Shown here: piece by piece, positions 7,860 through 16,561 of the stretch
Position numbering within the stretch: position 1 is the stretch's first letter
How the letters are laid out: every line of letters starts with the position of its first letter
Assembly (NCBI GenBank): GCA_934167885.1
Contig: CAKPMB010000002.1
Location: forward strand, 1-64,000
Direction of reading: 5' to 3'
Length of the DNA: 64,000 nt
Origin: an uncultured Bacilli bacterium
GTDB taxonomy: Bacteria; Bacillota_I; Bacilli_A; RF39; UBA660
Translations under genes and position numbers: made by a program
The notes under the pieces: model-generated
The model's input: only the letters and a program-made list of their open reading frames with translations
Databases searched by the model: none
What the model was told of the DNA's origin: nothing

Positions 7860-9251
7860 TTATAACCTCTCTAAAATATCACGAGATGCTACAAGACCAG
7901 TTGCAGCTGCAATAACGATGTTACCAGCTTTACCTGCCCCATCACCAATAAAATACATATTATGATCCCTAGCTTTAAATTTATTATCGGTCTCAATTTC
8001 ATTACTAAAGAATTTGATCTCAGGTCCATAAAGTAAGGTTTCATCATTATTAACACCTGGAATAATTTTATCAAGAGCTTCTAGGCCATCAATAATATTA
8101 GTAATAATACGGTGAGGCATAACAAGCGCTAAATCGCCAGGAACAACATCTTTAAGAGTTGGTGTAATAAATAACTTACTTAAACGACTATCACGAGTTC
8201 TTCTAAATTTCTTCAAATCACCCAAAGTTTGGATAATAGGCTTAGAATCGCCTAAACAGTTAGCAATCTTGGCAATTGATTCACCATATTCACGCGTATT
8301 AGTAACGGGTTCTGTTAAATTTACTTTGGAAATGAAAGCAAAATTACTATTATTTGATTTAACTTTCTTTAAAGCATGTCCATTAACACAAATATATCCA
8401 TAATAATTTTCTTTCGTTACATATCCGCCTGGATTGGTGCAAAAAGTTCTTATTTCATCACCATATGTTTTTGTTTTAATGAAAATTGATGGATCATATA
8501 TTACACTACACAAATCCTCTAATAATTCTTTTCTTACTTCAACACGCACACCAATTTCGATACTTTGTGATAAATATGGTATTTTATATTCATCAGCTAA
8601 TTCTTGAATCCATTTAGCACCCGTTCTACCTGGGGCAACAATAACATACTTTGCTTGATATTTAACTTCTTCTTTTTTTACCTTGCATAATACATCAAAA
8701 CTTTTCTTATTATCAATAATATCAACTACACGAGTATTTTCAACAATTGTTACACCATTTTCTTTTAGGAATTCAGTGAAATTTATAATATAACCCGGTA
8801 AGTTATCACTACCTAAATGTTTTTGCTTAATTATTAATAATTTAGCCCCGGTTTTACTTACTTCTTTTTTTATCTTTAAAGCTTCTTCCATATTACTTGG
8901 AAAAACATCACTATCCATACCGAACTTGTTGAATATTTCTTCAGTATCATTCAATAATTTTTCTGCATCATCACTTTCCATATATTTATATAAATCACTT
9001 TTTCCTAATTTAGGAACAAAGTTTAATTTACCATCTGAAAAAGTCCCTGCACCACCATATCCTGATAATATTTGGCATGGGTTACAATTTTTACATTTAG
9101 TTCCATATTTGTTCATTGGACAAACACGATTCTCAGCGAACTTTCCTTGATCAACTAATAAAACCTTTAAATCTTTATTTTTAGTAATCAATTCGTATGC
9201 TGCAAAAAGACCAGCTGGTCCAGCTCCTACAATTAACACATCATACATCAT
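7860..9251 (-). CDS. FAD-dependent oxidoreductase (COG2509-like)
   Basis: The N-terminal dinucleotide site (VLIVGAGPAGLFAAYEL) binds FAD. A conserved Cys-rich stretch (CPMNKYGTKCKNCNPCQ) and GGAGTFSDGKLN follow, which are typical of the uncharacterised FAD-dependent dehydrogenase family COG2509. A second FAD contact (NMYFIGDGAGKAGNIVIAA) is near the C-terminus. The clustered cysteines may hold an Fe-S centre or a redox disulfide. The start is placed at the ATG at 9251, 5 nt after GAGGAG; a GTG at 9257 overlaps that ribosome site and is unlikely. The substrate is unknown. Confidence 0.85.
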   Translation of the reverse strand: MMYDVLIVGAGPAGLFAAYELITKNKDLKVLLVDQGKFAENRVCPMNKYGTKCKNCNPCQILSGYGGAGTFSDGKLNFVPKLGKSDLYKYMESDDAEKLLNDTEEIFNKFGMDSDVFPSNMEEALKIKKEVSKTGAKLLIIKQKHLGSDNLPGYIINFTEFLKENGVTIVENTRVVDIIDNKKSFDVLCKVKKEEVKYQAKYVIVAPGRTGAKWIQELADEYKIPYLSQSIEIGVRVEVRKELLEDLCSVIYDPSIFIKTKTYGDEIRTFCTNPGGYVTKENYYGYICVNGHALKKVKSNNSNFAFISKVNLTEPVTNTREYGESIAKIANCLGDSKPIIQTLGDLKKFRRTRDSRLSKLFITPTLKDVVPGDLALVMPHRIITNIIDGLEALDKIIPGVNNDETLLYGPEIKFFSNEIETDNKFKARDHNMYFIGDGAGKAGNIVIAAATGLVASRDILERL

Positions 9252-9311
9252 AAACACTCCTCAATAATAAGTATAGCATTATTTATTTTCTCTTTCAATC
9301 AAATTACACTA

Positions 9312-9638
9312 TCAGTCACTTACCATATTGTTGATTTTTTTAAAAATAAATTTAATACTATATTTGAGACCATCTTCAATTTTTTTAGAAATTTTAAGGG
9401 TTAACTTTGTAAAATTATTACTATAATCAGCTTTTTTAACACTATAATCATTAAGAGACACATCAATACCATTTTTAAGATCTTCTTCATACTTTAAAAC
9501 CATGCGTTCCATCTCTTCTTTTTCCTTACGCACTCGATTATCATAATAGCCATTATTGTAAAATATATAAAGGCCAAGAAAGGAAAAAACGATAACTAAC
9601 GCTAAAGGTTTAAGCATTTTTTTAATATTTTTTTGCAA
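9312..9638 (-). CDS. Single-pass membrane protein co-translated with SpoIIP, unknown
   Basis: About 108 aa, with one N-terminal hydrophobic segment and a charged, coiled-coil-like tail (RVRKEKEEMERMVLKYEEDL). The frame also extends to an ATG at 9659. The best ribosome site (GGTGAT) points to the TTG at 9638, inside the last codons of spoIIP, which suggests translational coupling. The tail probably faces outward or into the intermembrane space of the forespore. The neighbour suggests, but does not show, a sporulation role. Confidence 0.5.
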   Translation of the reverse strand: MQKNIKKMLKPLALVIVFSFLGLYIFYNNGYYDNRVRKEKEEMERMVLKYEEDLKNGIDVSLNDYSVKKADYSNNFTKLTLKISKKIEDGLKYSIKFIFKKINNMVSD

Positions 9639-10473
9639 GAATATCACCATAGCAATCATATAATGCTAAAGCTAAAACCGCTGTCGAATTTTGAACTTCT
9701 TCTTTGGTGTTGTCAACACCACCAATTTCTACTAATAAAGTATTAGGATGAAAATCTTGATTATATACTCCATTCACACCACTTCCTTGTTTTTTATAAA
9801 TACCACGTGATATACCTGGATAATTTTTATTTAAATAATCATTTAATTTTTGCATTACTTTCTCGTTTTCCTGGTAGTTTTTATTTTCAAGACCTAAAAC
9901 AAACATAATTTTAGCATAATTTTTATTATTGATAGAAGCCCTAGTATATTTAGATGAAACACTATCACGATGAATATCCAAAAAGAAGGTATAACTATTA
10001 TCCTTTAATATAGCCTTTTCTAAAATGGAACGTGATACTTTGTATGAATCTTTATTTTTAGTATCACTTACTCTATCTATAGATACATCATTTAAAATAT
10101 TATACTTTAATAAACCAGCTGATAGCATCATACTAGCATCTAAAACGCTTGCATCCTGATACTTTTCAGCATCATGGGTATTATATATAAAAACTTTATT
10201 AGTAACCTCTACTTTGGTTTCCGTTTTATCATTAATAAACATATAATTACTAATTAATATATCTAAATTACCCATTAGATAATTAAAGATATTAGGTTTT
10301 TCATCTTTAACCATTTTTAAATCCATACATAAATACTCAATTAAATGGCTATGACTGTTTTTTAAATTATTGGAACTTAGCCAAAAAAGCAGAAAAATAG
10401 CCAAAATTAACATAATTATTGGCAAAATTAATAAGCGATAATTAGGGCGATGCTTCGTTTTAAATTTTTTCAT
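9622..10473 (-). CDS. spoIIP: Stage II sporulation protein P (SpoIIP)
   Basis: A cell-wall hydrolase (amidase plus endopeptidase) that acts with SpoIID and SpoIIM to thin septal peptidoglycan and drive forespore engulfment. Family motifs are present: VFIYNTHDAEKY (metal ligand His and Glu), FFLDIHRDS and TLLVEIGGVDNT. There is one N-terminal membrane anchor (about residues 15-33). At 283 aa it is shorter than the Bacillus protein (about 400 aa), mainly in the linker after the anchor. The usual neighbour gpr is absent here; a small membrane protein overlaps its 3' end. Confidence 0.9.
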   Translation of the reverse strand: MKKFKTKHRPNYRLLILPIIMLILAIFLLFWLSSNNLKNSHSHLIEYLCMDLKMVKDEKPNIFNYLMGNLDILISNYMFINDKTETKVEVTNKVFIYNTHDAEKYQDASVLDASMMLSAGLLKYNILNDVSIDRVSDTKNKDSYKVSRSILEKAILKDNSYTFFLDIHRDSVSSKYTRASINNKNYAKIMFVLGLENKNYQENEKVMQKLNDYLNKNYPGISRGIYKKQGSGVNGVYNQDFHPNTLLVEIGGVDNTKEEVQNSTAVLALALYDCYGDILAKKY

Positions 10474-10507
10474 ACTTAAATATATGAAAAAATGATGAAT
10501 TTATGCT

Positions 10508-10837
10508 TTATGAAGCCTTATTTTCATCATATCCTTCTGTTTCATATTCATCGCCACATTTAATATAAGCCCTCTTTTCACGCATGGACACATACCCTGT
10601 GCATTCTTCCGTAAATGTTAAGCCGTGTTCTTTTAAAGCACTAAGACCAACAACCGTTGTCTCATCCTCAAAATATGCTTTAGCATATTCAACACTACTT
10701 CTTTCATAAGCTTGGTATTTTTCCTTTTTATTATCATTTATCATTCCTAAAATTGAAGGAATAGCAAATGACATAATTATTGTCATAAGTGCCATTGTAG
10801 CTAGTAATTCAATTAATGTAAAACCCTTTTTATTCAT
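10508..10837 (-). CDS. Small type IV pilin-like protein (ComGC-like)
   Basis: 109 aa with a textbook prepilin N-terminus: MNKKGFTLIELLATMALM, with Gly -1, Phe +1 and Glu +5, followed by a hydrophobic helix. The C-terminal half is small and holds two Cys (TEECTG and IKCGDE), which could form a disulfide as in ComGC-type pilins. The ribosome site (GGAGGATATAT) follows directly on the beta-lactamase-fold gene's stop. It could be a substrate of the ATPase encoded at 5.4-6.7 kb. Which pilus it builds is not clear. Confidence 0.85.
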   Translation of the reverse strand: MNKKGFTLIELLATMALMTIIMSFAIPSILGMINDNKKEKYQAYERSSVEYAKAYFEDETTVVGLSALKEHGLTFTEECTGYVSMREKRAYIKCGDEYETEGYDENKAS

Positions 10838-10847
10838 ATATATCCTC

Positions 10848-12326
10848 CTATTTAATACGATGCACTGTTTTAGTTTCTTCTTCTAAAAAGGCCATATTAT
10901 AATATGCCACAACGTCTTCGAGCATTTTATATTGCATTAAAAGGCGCATTATTGGATGAATAATCACATCATCTCGTTTATAAGCAAAATCTCTTGCATC
11001 AACAATAAAGCGTTTATCATTATCATATATTCCAGAAACACCATCTATAGTTTGAATCTTTTCCTTGCATTCAGAAGGAATACTAATCAAACGGTTATGA
11101 ACTCTATTTGATCCTAGAAAGAAATATAATTCATTAAGCGGATCAACCGTCATTTGAGTTCCTGTAAAACCAGCCCCTGCGAATGATAGACCTGATAAGG
11201 CATGAAAAACCTCACTATACTTTAAAATAGGATGTTTAGAATATGTCATATAGCCAAAATATTGCACATACTTACTATTACCATTTTCATCATAATATTT
11301 CTTGCCACGTCTATTTTTAACAAATTCTCTTAAAAATTCATCCGATAGAACCTCATGATTTATAATGCCCTTCATCAAAGAAGTCATATCGGAAGCTGTT
11401 GTAAATAAACCAGCATGTCCCATTAATCCTGCATTATATTCTAAAAGGCGGGCCTTAGGATCATGCACTATTCCCTTATCAACACCACTATCAATAAAAA
11501 TATGGCCATCTTTCATAACTGATGTTGCAAAGTTATTTGAAGCAACACGATTAAGTTTATAAGATGGAATCAAATAATTAGTATCAACCATCGCAAATTT
11601 TTTTAAAATAGTATCATCTAAGTATTGATAATATGACTCCTTAGTAACCGCTTCAATAACATACTTTAAAACCATAATTCCTAAATCAGTATAAGGATTT
11701 AGATTAGAGCTTGCATGATTAATAGAAACATTAAAGAAAGCTTCCATCGCCTTTTCATAAGGCATTTCATTAAGTCGACCATTAGTTATTAAAGGAACGT
11801 TAAATGATAATAAATCTTCGATGGTAACACCTTTTAAATTAACAAAACGCTTATCATATTTTAGTATTTCATCATCTAAATTAATAAAACCTCTTTCTAC
11901 TAGATTCATAATGCAAAGACTTGTAAAAATCTTTGTAATACTTGCTAAATCAAAAATAGTATCAGCTTGCATTTCATTAACATTTGGAACGATACATCCA
12001 TTTTCAAGTTTTACTTCTTCACTATTTCCAACAATAATTGTCTCTTGATGCTTTGGTGTTCCATAACTCATAACAGCCCCTGAAACAATCTTTTTTTGAA
12101 GAAAAAAATCTCTTATTTCATTTTCAATACCACTTTTTTGATAAAGTTCTTCGCGCCACTTAGACATAGAAGATGCAGGAGACGCTATAATAACATCACA
12201 CACAGGCTTTAACATTGTATAGTAATCTTTCTTACTAAACAAATTCTTTCTATCTTCATCTAGACTTTCATTTTGTTTTTTCATTAAATCATCAATATAC
12301 TTATCTAAAAATTGTGTAAACATCAT
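10848..12326 (-). CDS. Serine hydrolase of the beta-lactamase/PBP4* (class C-like) fold
   Basis: The catalytic SxxK motif is FDLASITKIFTSL (about residue 130). YTDLGIMVL supplies the Tyr motif, and HAGLFTTASDMTSLMKG is typical of the family (beta-lactamase, esterase EstB, D-Ala-D-Ala peptidase). No signal peptide is present, and about 85 residues precede the catalytic domain, so it is probably a cytosolic esterase/peptidase rather than an antibiotic-resistance enzyme. It is 492 aa. It heads a small operon with the pilin gene and spoIIP. Confidence 0.82.
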   Translation of the reverse strand: MMFTQFLDKYIDDLMKKQNESLDEDRKNLFSKKDYYTMLKPVCDVIIASPASSMSKWREELYQKSGIENEIRDFFLQKKIVSGAVMSYGTPKHQETIIVGNSEEVKLENGCIVPNVNEMQADTIFDLASITKIFTSLCIMNLVERGFINLDDEILKYDKRFVNLKGVTIEDLLSFNVPLITNGRLNEMPYEKAMEAFFNVSINHASSNLNPYTDLGIMVLKYVIEAVTKESYYQYLDDTILKKFAMVDTNYLIPSYKLNRVASNNFATSVMKDGHIFIDSGVDKGIVHDPKARLLEYNAGLMGHAGLFTTASDMTSLMKGIINHEVLSDEFLREFVKNRRGKKYYDENGNSKYVQYFGYMTYSKHPILKYSEVFHALSGLSFAGAGFTGTQMTVDPLNELYFFLGSNRVHNRLISIPSECKEKIQTIDGVSGIYDNDKRFIVDARDFAYKRDDVIIHPIMRLLMQYKMLEDVVAYYNMAFLEEETKTVHRIK

Positions 12327-12416
12327 TTCACATCCTTAAAATTAATACAATTTTCATAAACATCATAATTATAGCATACTACCTTCATGTTTTCTATAGT
12401 AAGATGAATTAAGACA

Positions 12417-12440
12417 CAAAAAAACCCTTAAAATAAGGGT
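12417..12440 (-). terminator. Terminator after tRNA-His
   Basis: On the minus strand ACCCTTA-TTT-TAAGGGT is followed by seven T. It lies 12 bp past the tRNA 3' end. Confidence 0.8.
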
Positions 12441-12451
12441 AATTTTTAATC

Positions 12452-12528
12452 TGGGGCGGAATAAGGGGATCGAACCCTTGCATACCAGAGCCACAATCTG
12501 GCGTGTTAACCACTTCACCAATACCGCC
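12452..12528 (-). tRNA. tRNA-His (GTG)
   Basis: A complete cloverleaf with anticodon loop TTGTGGC (anticodon GTG), T loop TTCGATC and genomically encoded CCA. The extra 5' G (-1) opposite C73, a hallmark of tRNA-His, is present. There is one T-T mismatch in the acceptor stem (5/68). It has its own promoter and terminator. Confidence 0.93.
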
Positions 12529-12540
12529 ATAACAATGGTT

Positions 12541-12569
12541 ATTATAGCATATATTATTTTTTAATGCAA
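12541..12569 (-). promoter_or_regulatory. Promoter of tRNA-His
   Basis: TTGCAT (12564-12569), a 17-bp spacer and TATAAT (12541-12546) preceded by TGC, an extended -10. Confidence 0.75.
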
Positions 12570-12593
12570 CCATTTGTTAATTATTTTTTTTAA

Positions 12594-13364
12594 TTATCGT
12601 AATACCTTTTTCAAAGACATAATAGCTCCTTTTTCAATACGTGAAACTTGAGCCTGGCTTATACCTAATTCTTGCGCTATTTCCATCTGCGTCTTACCAA
12701 TTATATATCTCTTATCCAAAACATCACGTTCTCTATTATTTAATTCTTTAAACGCTTCTTTTAAAGCAATATTCATAATAGTATCAGCATTCTTACCATC
12801 TTCTAACTGCTCATACAAATAAATAGTATCTCCCCCATCATTATATATAGGTTCAAATATTGATACTGGATCATACATAGATTGCGTGGCAATTACAATA
12901 TCATTTTCTTTAACGCCTAATTCTTTAGCAAGAACTTCATCGCTTGGAACATATCCTAATTTATTTGTTAATAACTCTCTTAATTGCATAGTCTTATATG
13001 CTAAATCCTTTATCGAACGACTAACTCTCAACATACTATTATCACGCAAATATCTACGTATTTCACCAGCAATCATTGGACAAGCATAGGTGCTTAATTT
13101 TAAGTTATAACTCAAATCAAAATTATCAATAGCCTTAATTAACCCAATAACCCCTATTTGAAATAAATCATCCAAATTATCCGTTCTATTGCTATATTTT
13201 TGTAAAATACTTAATACTAATTTCAAATTACCATTTATTAATTTTTGTTTAGCGCTCTCGTCACCACCTTGCAATCTTAAAAACAATTCTTTAGTCTCTT
13301 GTTCACTTAAAACTTTAATATTATTAGTATTTATTCCTGAAATCTCTACTTTATGCTTTGCCAT
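12594..13364 (-). CDS. sigG: RNA polymerase sporulation sigma factor SigG
   Basis: The 256-aa protein matches the late-forespore sigma factor. It opens with the SigG signature KVEISGINTNNIKVL. Region 2 (LVNGNLKLVLS-like, DDLFQIGVIGLIKAIDNFDLS, STYACPMIAGEIRRYLRDN) and RVSRSIKDLAYK follow. The sigma-F/G block SIFEPIYNDGGDTIYLYEQ and region 4 (GKTQMEIAQELGISQAQVSRIEKGA) complete it. SigG directs forespore genes after engulfment. Here it lies downstream of murC rather than behind the spoIIGA-sigE pair. A 12-bp hairpin covers its ribosome site (annotated separately). Confidence 0.93.
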   Translation of the reverse strand: MAKHKVEISGINTNNIKVLSEQETKELFLRLQGGDESAKQKLINGNLKLVLSILQKYSNRTDNLDDLFQIGVIGLIKAIDNFDLSYNLKLSTYACPMIAGEIRRYLRDNSMLRVSRSIKDLAYKTMQLRELLTNKLGYVPSDEVLAKELGVKENDIVIATQSMYDPVSIFEPIYNDGGDTIYLYEQLEDGKNADTIMNIALKEAFKELNNRERDVLDKRYIIGKTQMEIAQELGISQAQVSRIEKGAIMSLKKVLR

Positions 13365-13369
13365 ATAAA

Positions 13370-13402
13370 AATCCTTTCAAAATTATATTGTTTGAAAGGA
13401 TT
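13370..13402 (-). promoter_or_regulatory. Hairpin masking the sigG ribosome-binding site
   Basis: The arms AATCCTTTCAAA and TTTGAAAGGATT (12 bp, perfect, 9-nt loop) lie between the murC stop and the sigG start. The 3' arm holds the only ribosome site (AAAGGA, 8 nt from the ATG). In a read-through transcript it would be base-paired. Five T follow, so weak termination after murC is a second possibility. Confidence 0.65.
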
Positions 13403-13413
13403 AATTTTATACA

Positions 13414-14712
13414 TTATTTCTTTAATAATTCTTTATATTTATCAATCATTGGACTTATATTAGCACAACTCATAAAACATATTACAGCATCTTTATACGC
13501 TAATAACTTTGAACACGTTGATAAATCAATCATCTCACTATTTGGAATATTTAAAACTAAACTAGTGGATGATATATTAGGGTAATCTCTGCTTGACTCA
13601 CGATCACACTTTATTTCCATTAAATAAACTTTATCGTATAAACGCAATGATTTACAAAAGTCATCAAATAAGGCTTCAGTTCTTGAATAAGTATTTGGCA
13701 TAAAAACAGCGATAACGGGTTTATGAGGATATTTTTGATGAGCTGAATCATATGTTACCCTTATTTCAGTAGGATGATGAGCATAATCATCAACCAAAAC
13801 GACATCCCCAATAACTTCTTCATTAAAACGACGCTTAGCTGGATGATAATCATCTAACACTTCTTCGATTGTTTCCTTAGGAACATTATATAATATACCA
13901 ATCATAATCATGGCTAAAGCATCTCTTAACAGATGATCCCCAAACATTGGCACACTATAATGATCATAAAAATTACCATGATAATATACATCAAAATGCG
14001 TTTTATTAGCAAATACTTGTTTATTCTTAATTACTAAATCATTGTCATCATTAAAACCATAATAAAAAACTTTCTTAATTTTTAATTTACGAATATTTTC
14101 ATCATCGCCACAAGCAATAACTAAATTTTGACATTTGGAAACAAATTCTTGATATGCTTCAATCATACACTCAATATTAGGATATGTTTCAGTATGATCA
14201 AGTTCAATATTCGTAATTACTACATTATATGGATGATATGATAAAAAATGTTTATTATATTCACATGACTCTAAAACAAATAAATGGCTATCCTTATTAC
14301 CATGACCACTACCATCACCAACAAAATAATTACAACCCTTTAATATTTTAGATATGAGCAAACTAGTTGTTGTTTTACCATGCGTTCCACATACACATAT
14401 ACTTTCCATATTCATTGTTAAATTGCCAATTAATTCATGATAAGGAACTATTCTGTAACCCATATCATGCATTCTTTTAACTTCATGATGTTCTAAATTA
14501 ATTGCGGCTGTATAAGTAACAATTGTATCCTTTGAAAGTGTTGGCAAATTATCTTTATCATATATTTTGATTCCACGTTCTAATAAGCCACGCATCGTAA
14601 ATTTATATTCTTTGCAATCATCATATCCGATAACTTCATTACCAAGATCATAGAGAATACTTGCAAGAGTACTCATACCCGCTCCCTTTATACCAATAAA
14701 ATAATACTTCAT
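13414..14712 (-). CDS. murC: UDP-N-acetylmuramate--L-alanine ligase (MurC)
   Basis: This cytosolic ATP-dependent ligase adds L-Ala to UDP-MurNAc, the first step of the peptidoglycan stem peptide. Motifs: N-terminal FIGIKGAGMSTLA (UDP-sugar binding), P-loop VCGTHGKTTTSLL (about residue 108), ITNIELDHTETYPN and DDYAHHPTEI. Its 432 aa match the family. It is transcribed towards sigG with a 49-bp gap. Divergent from the radical SAM gene at 14.8 kb. Confidence 0.92.
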   Translation of the reverse strand: MKYYFIGIKGAGMSTLASILYDLGNEVIGYDDCKEYKFTMRGLLERGIKIYDKDNLPTLSKDTIVTYTAAINLEHHEVKRMHDMGYRIVPYHELIGNLTMNMESICVCGTHGKTTTSLLISKILKGCNYFVGDGSGHGNKDSHLFVLESCEYNKHFLSYHPYNVVITNIELDHTETYPNIECMIEAYQEFVSKCQNLVIACGDDENIRKLKIKKVFYYGFNDDNDLVIKNKQVFANKTHFDVYYHGNFYDHYSVPMFGDHLLRDALAMIMIGILYNVPKETIEEVLDDYHPAKRRFNEEVIGDVVLVDDYAHHPTEIRVTYDSAHQKYPHKPVIAVFMPNTYSRTEALFDDFCKSLRLYDKVYLMEIKCDRESSRDYPNISSTSLVLNIPNSEMIDLSTCSKLLAYKDAVICFMSCANISPMIDKYKELLKK

Positions 14713-14780
14713 GGTGCCTCCTTAAAGTATTATATCAAATTCCTAAGAAGTTGTATCATCTTTTTCAAAAATTATGTATA

Positions 14781-14799
14781 ATAAATCACGGTGATTTAT
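14781..14799. promoter_or_regulatory. Perfect palindrome over the start of the radical SAM gene (operator-like)
   Basis: ATAAATCAC-G-GTGATTTAT: 9-bp arms with a one-base centre. It directly abuts a TATAAT (14777-14782), contains the GGTGAT ribosome site and ends in the start codon at 14798. A protein bound here would block initiation; as RNA it would fold over the ribosome site. Both uses are inferred. Confidence 0.45.
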
Positions 14800-15703
14800 G
14801 AAAAATGTATTAAAAGACTGTTGTCTATGTCCAAGAAAATGTCATGTTAATAGATATATAAACAAAGGATTTTGTGGTGAAAGTGATAAAATAAGAGTAA
14901 GCCTTGCTAAACTATTTTTCTATGAAGAACCACCTATTAGTGGTCAAAACGGTAGTGGCGCAATATTCTTTTCAGGTTGTAACTTAAAATGTTGTTTCTG
15001 TCAAAATCATGATATTTCTTTTAATAATTATGGTATAAATATCACTATTAAAAGATTAAGCGAAATAATGTTAGAATTACAAAATAAAAAGGCTCATAAC
15101 ATTAATTTAGTAACACCCACTATTTATGTTCCTAAAATTATTAAAGCTGTAAAATTAGCAAGAAAAAATGGTTTAAAAATTCCAATAATTTATAATAGTA
15201 GTGGTTATGAAAATATCGAAACAATTAAAATGTTAAATGGCATAATTGATGTATATTTACCAGATTTTAAATATTTTGATAATAGTCTTGCTATAAAATA
15301 TTCAAAAGCATCAAACTATTTAGAAAACGCTAAAGCAAGTCTTGAAGAAATGTATAGACAAACTGGACCATGTCAATTTGATGAGGATGGCATGATTAAA
15401 AAAGGTTTAATTGTGCGCCACTTAATACTACCAACCCATATTAATGATACTAAGAAAGTTCTTTCATATCTTTATAACACTTACCACGATAATATTTATA
15501 TGAGTATTATGAATCAATATACACCTAATAAATATGTATCATTTGATGAATTAAACTCTCCTCTTAGTAAAAGTGAATACAATGAAATAGTTGATTATGC
15601 CGTTTCTTTAGGGATTGAAAATGCTTTCTGTCAGGAAGATGAGACTGTAAGTGAAAGTTTTATTCCATCCTTTAACTTAGAAGGTATTAAAAAAGATAAA
15701 TAA
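14798..15703 (+). CDS. Radical SAM protein, PflA/PflX-like (COG1313)
   Basis: The radical SAM cluster motif CNLKCCFCQ (CxxxCxxC, about residue 66) binds the 4Fe-4S used to cleave SAM. An extra N-terminal cysteine group (CCLCPRKCHVNR ... GFCGE) is typical of the pyruvate formate-lyase activase-like PflX/COG1313 family, whose true target is unknown. No formate lyase gene is nearby. It is 301 aa, on the plus strand between murC and folD. A perfect palindrome sits on its start. Confidence 0.87.
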   Translation: MKNVLKDCCLCPRKCHVNRYINKGFCGESDKIRVSLAKLFFYEEPPISGQNGSGAIFFSGCNLKCCFCQNHDISFNNYGINITIKRLSEIMLELQNKKAHNINLVTPTIYVPKIIKAVKLARKNGLKIPIIYNSSGYENIETIKMLNGIIDVYLPDFKYFDNSLAIKYSKASNYLENAKASLEEMYRQTGPCQFDEDGMIKKGLIVRHLILPTHINDTKKVLSYLYNTYHDNIYMSIMNQYTPNKYVSFDELNSPLSKSEYNEIVDYAVSLGIENAFCQEDETVSESFIPSFNLEGIKKDK

Positions 15704-15715
15704 GCCGATTAAAGT

Positions 15716-16561
15716 TTATTTATCTTTTTCTATCTGATTAAGACATGCTTCAATAGTATTCTCCATAAGCATAACAACAGTCATTGGCCCTACACCACCA
15801 GGAACAGGAGTTATTTTTGATACCTTATCATAAACATCGTCAAAGAAAACATCCCCATATAATTTACCATCCACGCGATTAATACCCACATCAATTAAGA
15901 CAGCTCCACGTTTTACCATATCTCTTTTAATAAATTCCTTTTGACCAATAGCTACAATCAAAATATCAGCTTTTTTGGTTATTTTCGCTAAATCACGGGT
16001 TTTAGAATGGCACATAGTAACAGTAGCATTAGCATTTATTAATAAATTCATCATTGGTTTACCAACTAAAATACTTCTTCCAACAACAACTGCGTTCTGT
16101 CCTTCAAGCAAAACGTTTTCTTTTTTTAATAAATACATAATTCCTTTAGGCGTGCAACTAACTAAGCCTTTTTTATTATTCAAAAGATAGCCAGCATTAA
16201 CAAAAGTTAGACCATCAACATCTTTTTCGGGTTTTATTGTATTAACTATTAAATTTTCATCCATGCCTTTTGGAAGAGGCAATTGCACAATGATACCATG
16301 AACTCGATTATCATTATTTAATTTATTTATAACCTCACATAAATCATGTTCACTAATTTCATCATAATGCAAATGTTGATAATTGATACCAATCTCATTA
16401 GCACACTTTTCTTTACTTCTAACATATACACGACTTGCAGCATTATCACCAACGCTAATAACTGTTAAAGATGGCTTAATATCCATATTAGAAACTTTAG
16501 CTTTTAATTCTTCTTTTAAAAGCTTACTATATTTTTTACCATCAATTATTTTACTTCTCAT
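15716..16561 (-). CDS. folD: Bifunctional methylene-THF dehydrogenase/methenyl-THF cyclohydrolase (FolD)
   Basis: Interconverts 5,10-methylene-, methenyl- and 10-formyl-tetrahydrofolate with NADP. Family motifs: YVRSKEKCANEIGI with the active-site Lys, VHGIIVQLPLPKGMDE, KDVDGL, VVGRSILVGKPM (nucleotide site) and TPVPGGVGPMTVVMLMENT. The 281-aa length is normal. The start overlaps the end of the YgjP-type gene by 11 bp. It works with the formate-THF ligase encoded at 55.3-56.9 kb. Confidence 0.93.
   Translation of the reverse strand: MRSKIIDGKKYSKLLKEELKAKVSNMDIKPSLTVISVGDNAASRVYVRSKEKCANEIGINYQHLHYDEISEHDLCEVINKLNNDNRVHGIIVQLPLPKGMDENLIVNTIKPEKDVDGLTFVNAGYLLNNKKGLVSCTPKGIMYLLKKENVLLEGQNAVVVGRSILVGKPMMNLLINANATVTMCHSKTRDLAKITKKADILIVAIGQKEFIKRDMVKRGAVLIDVGINRVDGKLYGDVFFDDVYDKVSKITPVPGGVGPMTVVMLMENTIEACLNQIEKDK

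Noticed and set aside
8926..9150. Open frames on the strand opposite long genes (for example inside the FAD, MutL and LigA genes)
   Set aside because: They lack ribosome sites and protein-like composition and mirror the codon pattern of the true genes.
10848..12326. Antibiotic-resistance beta-lactamase
   Set aside because: No signal peptide and motifs typical of cytosolic esterase/peptidase relatives; resistance function is not supported.
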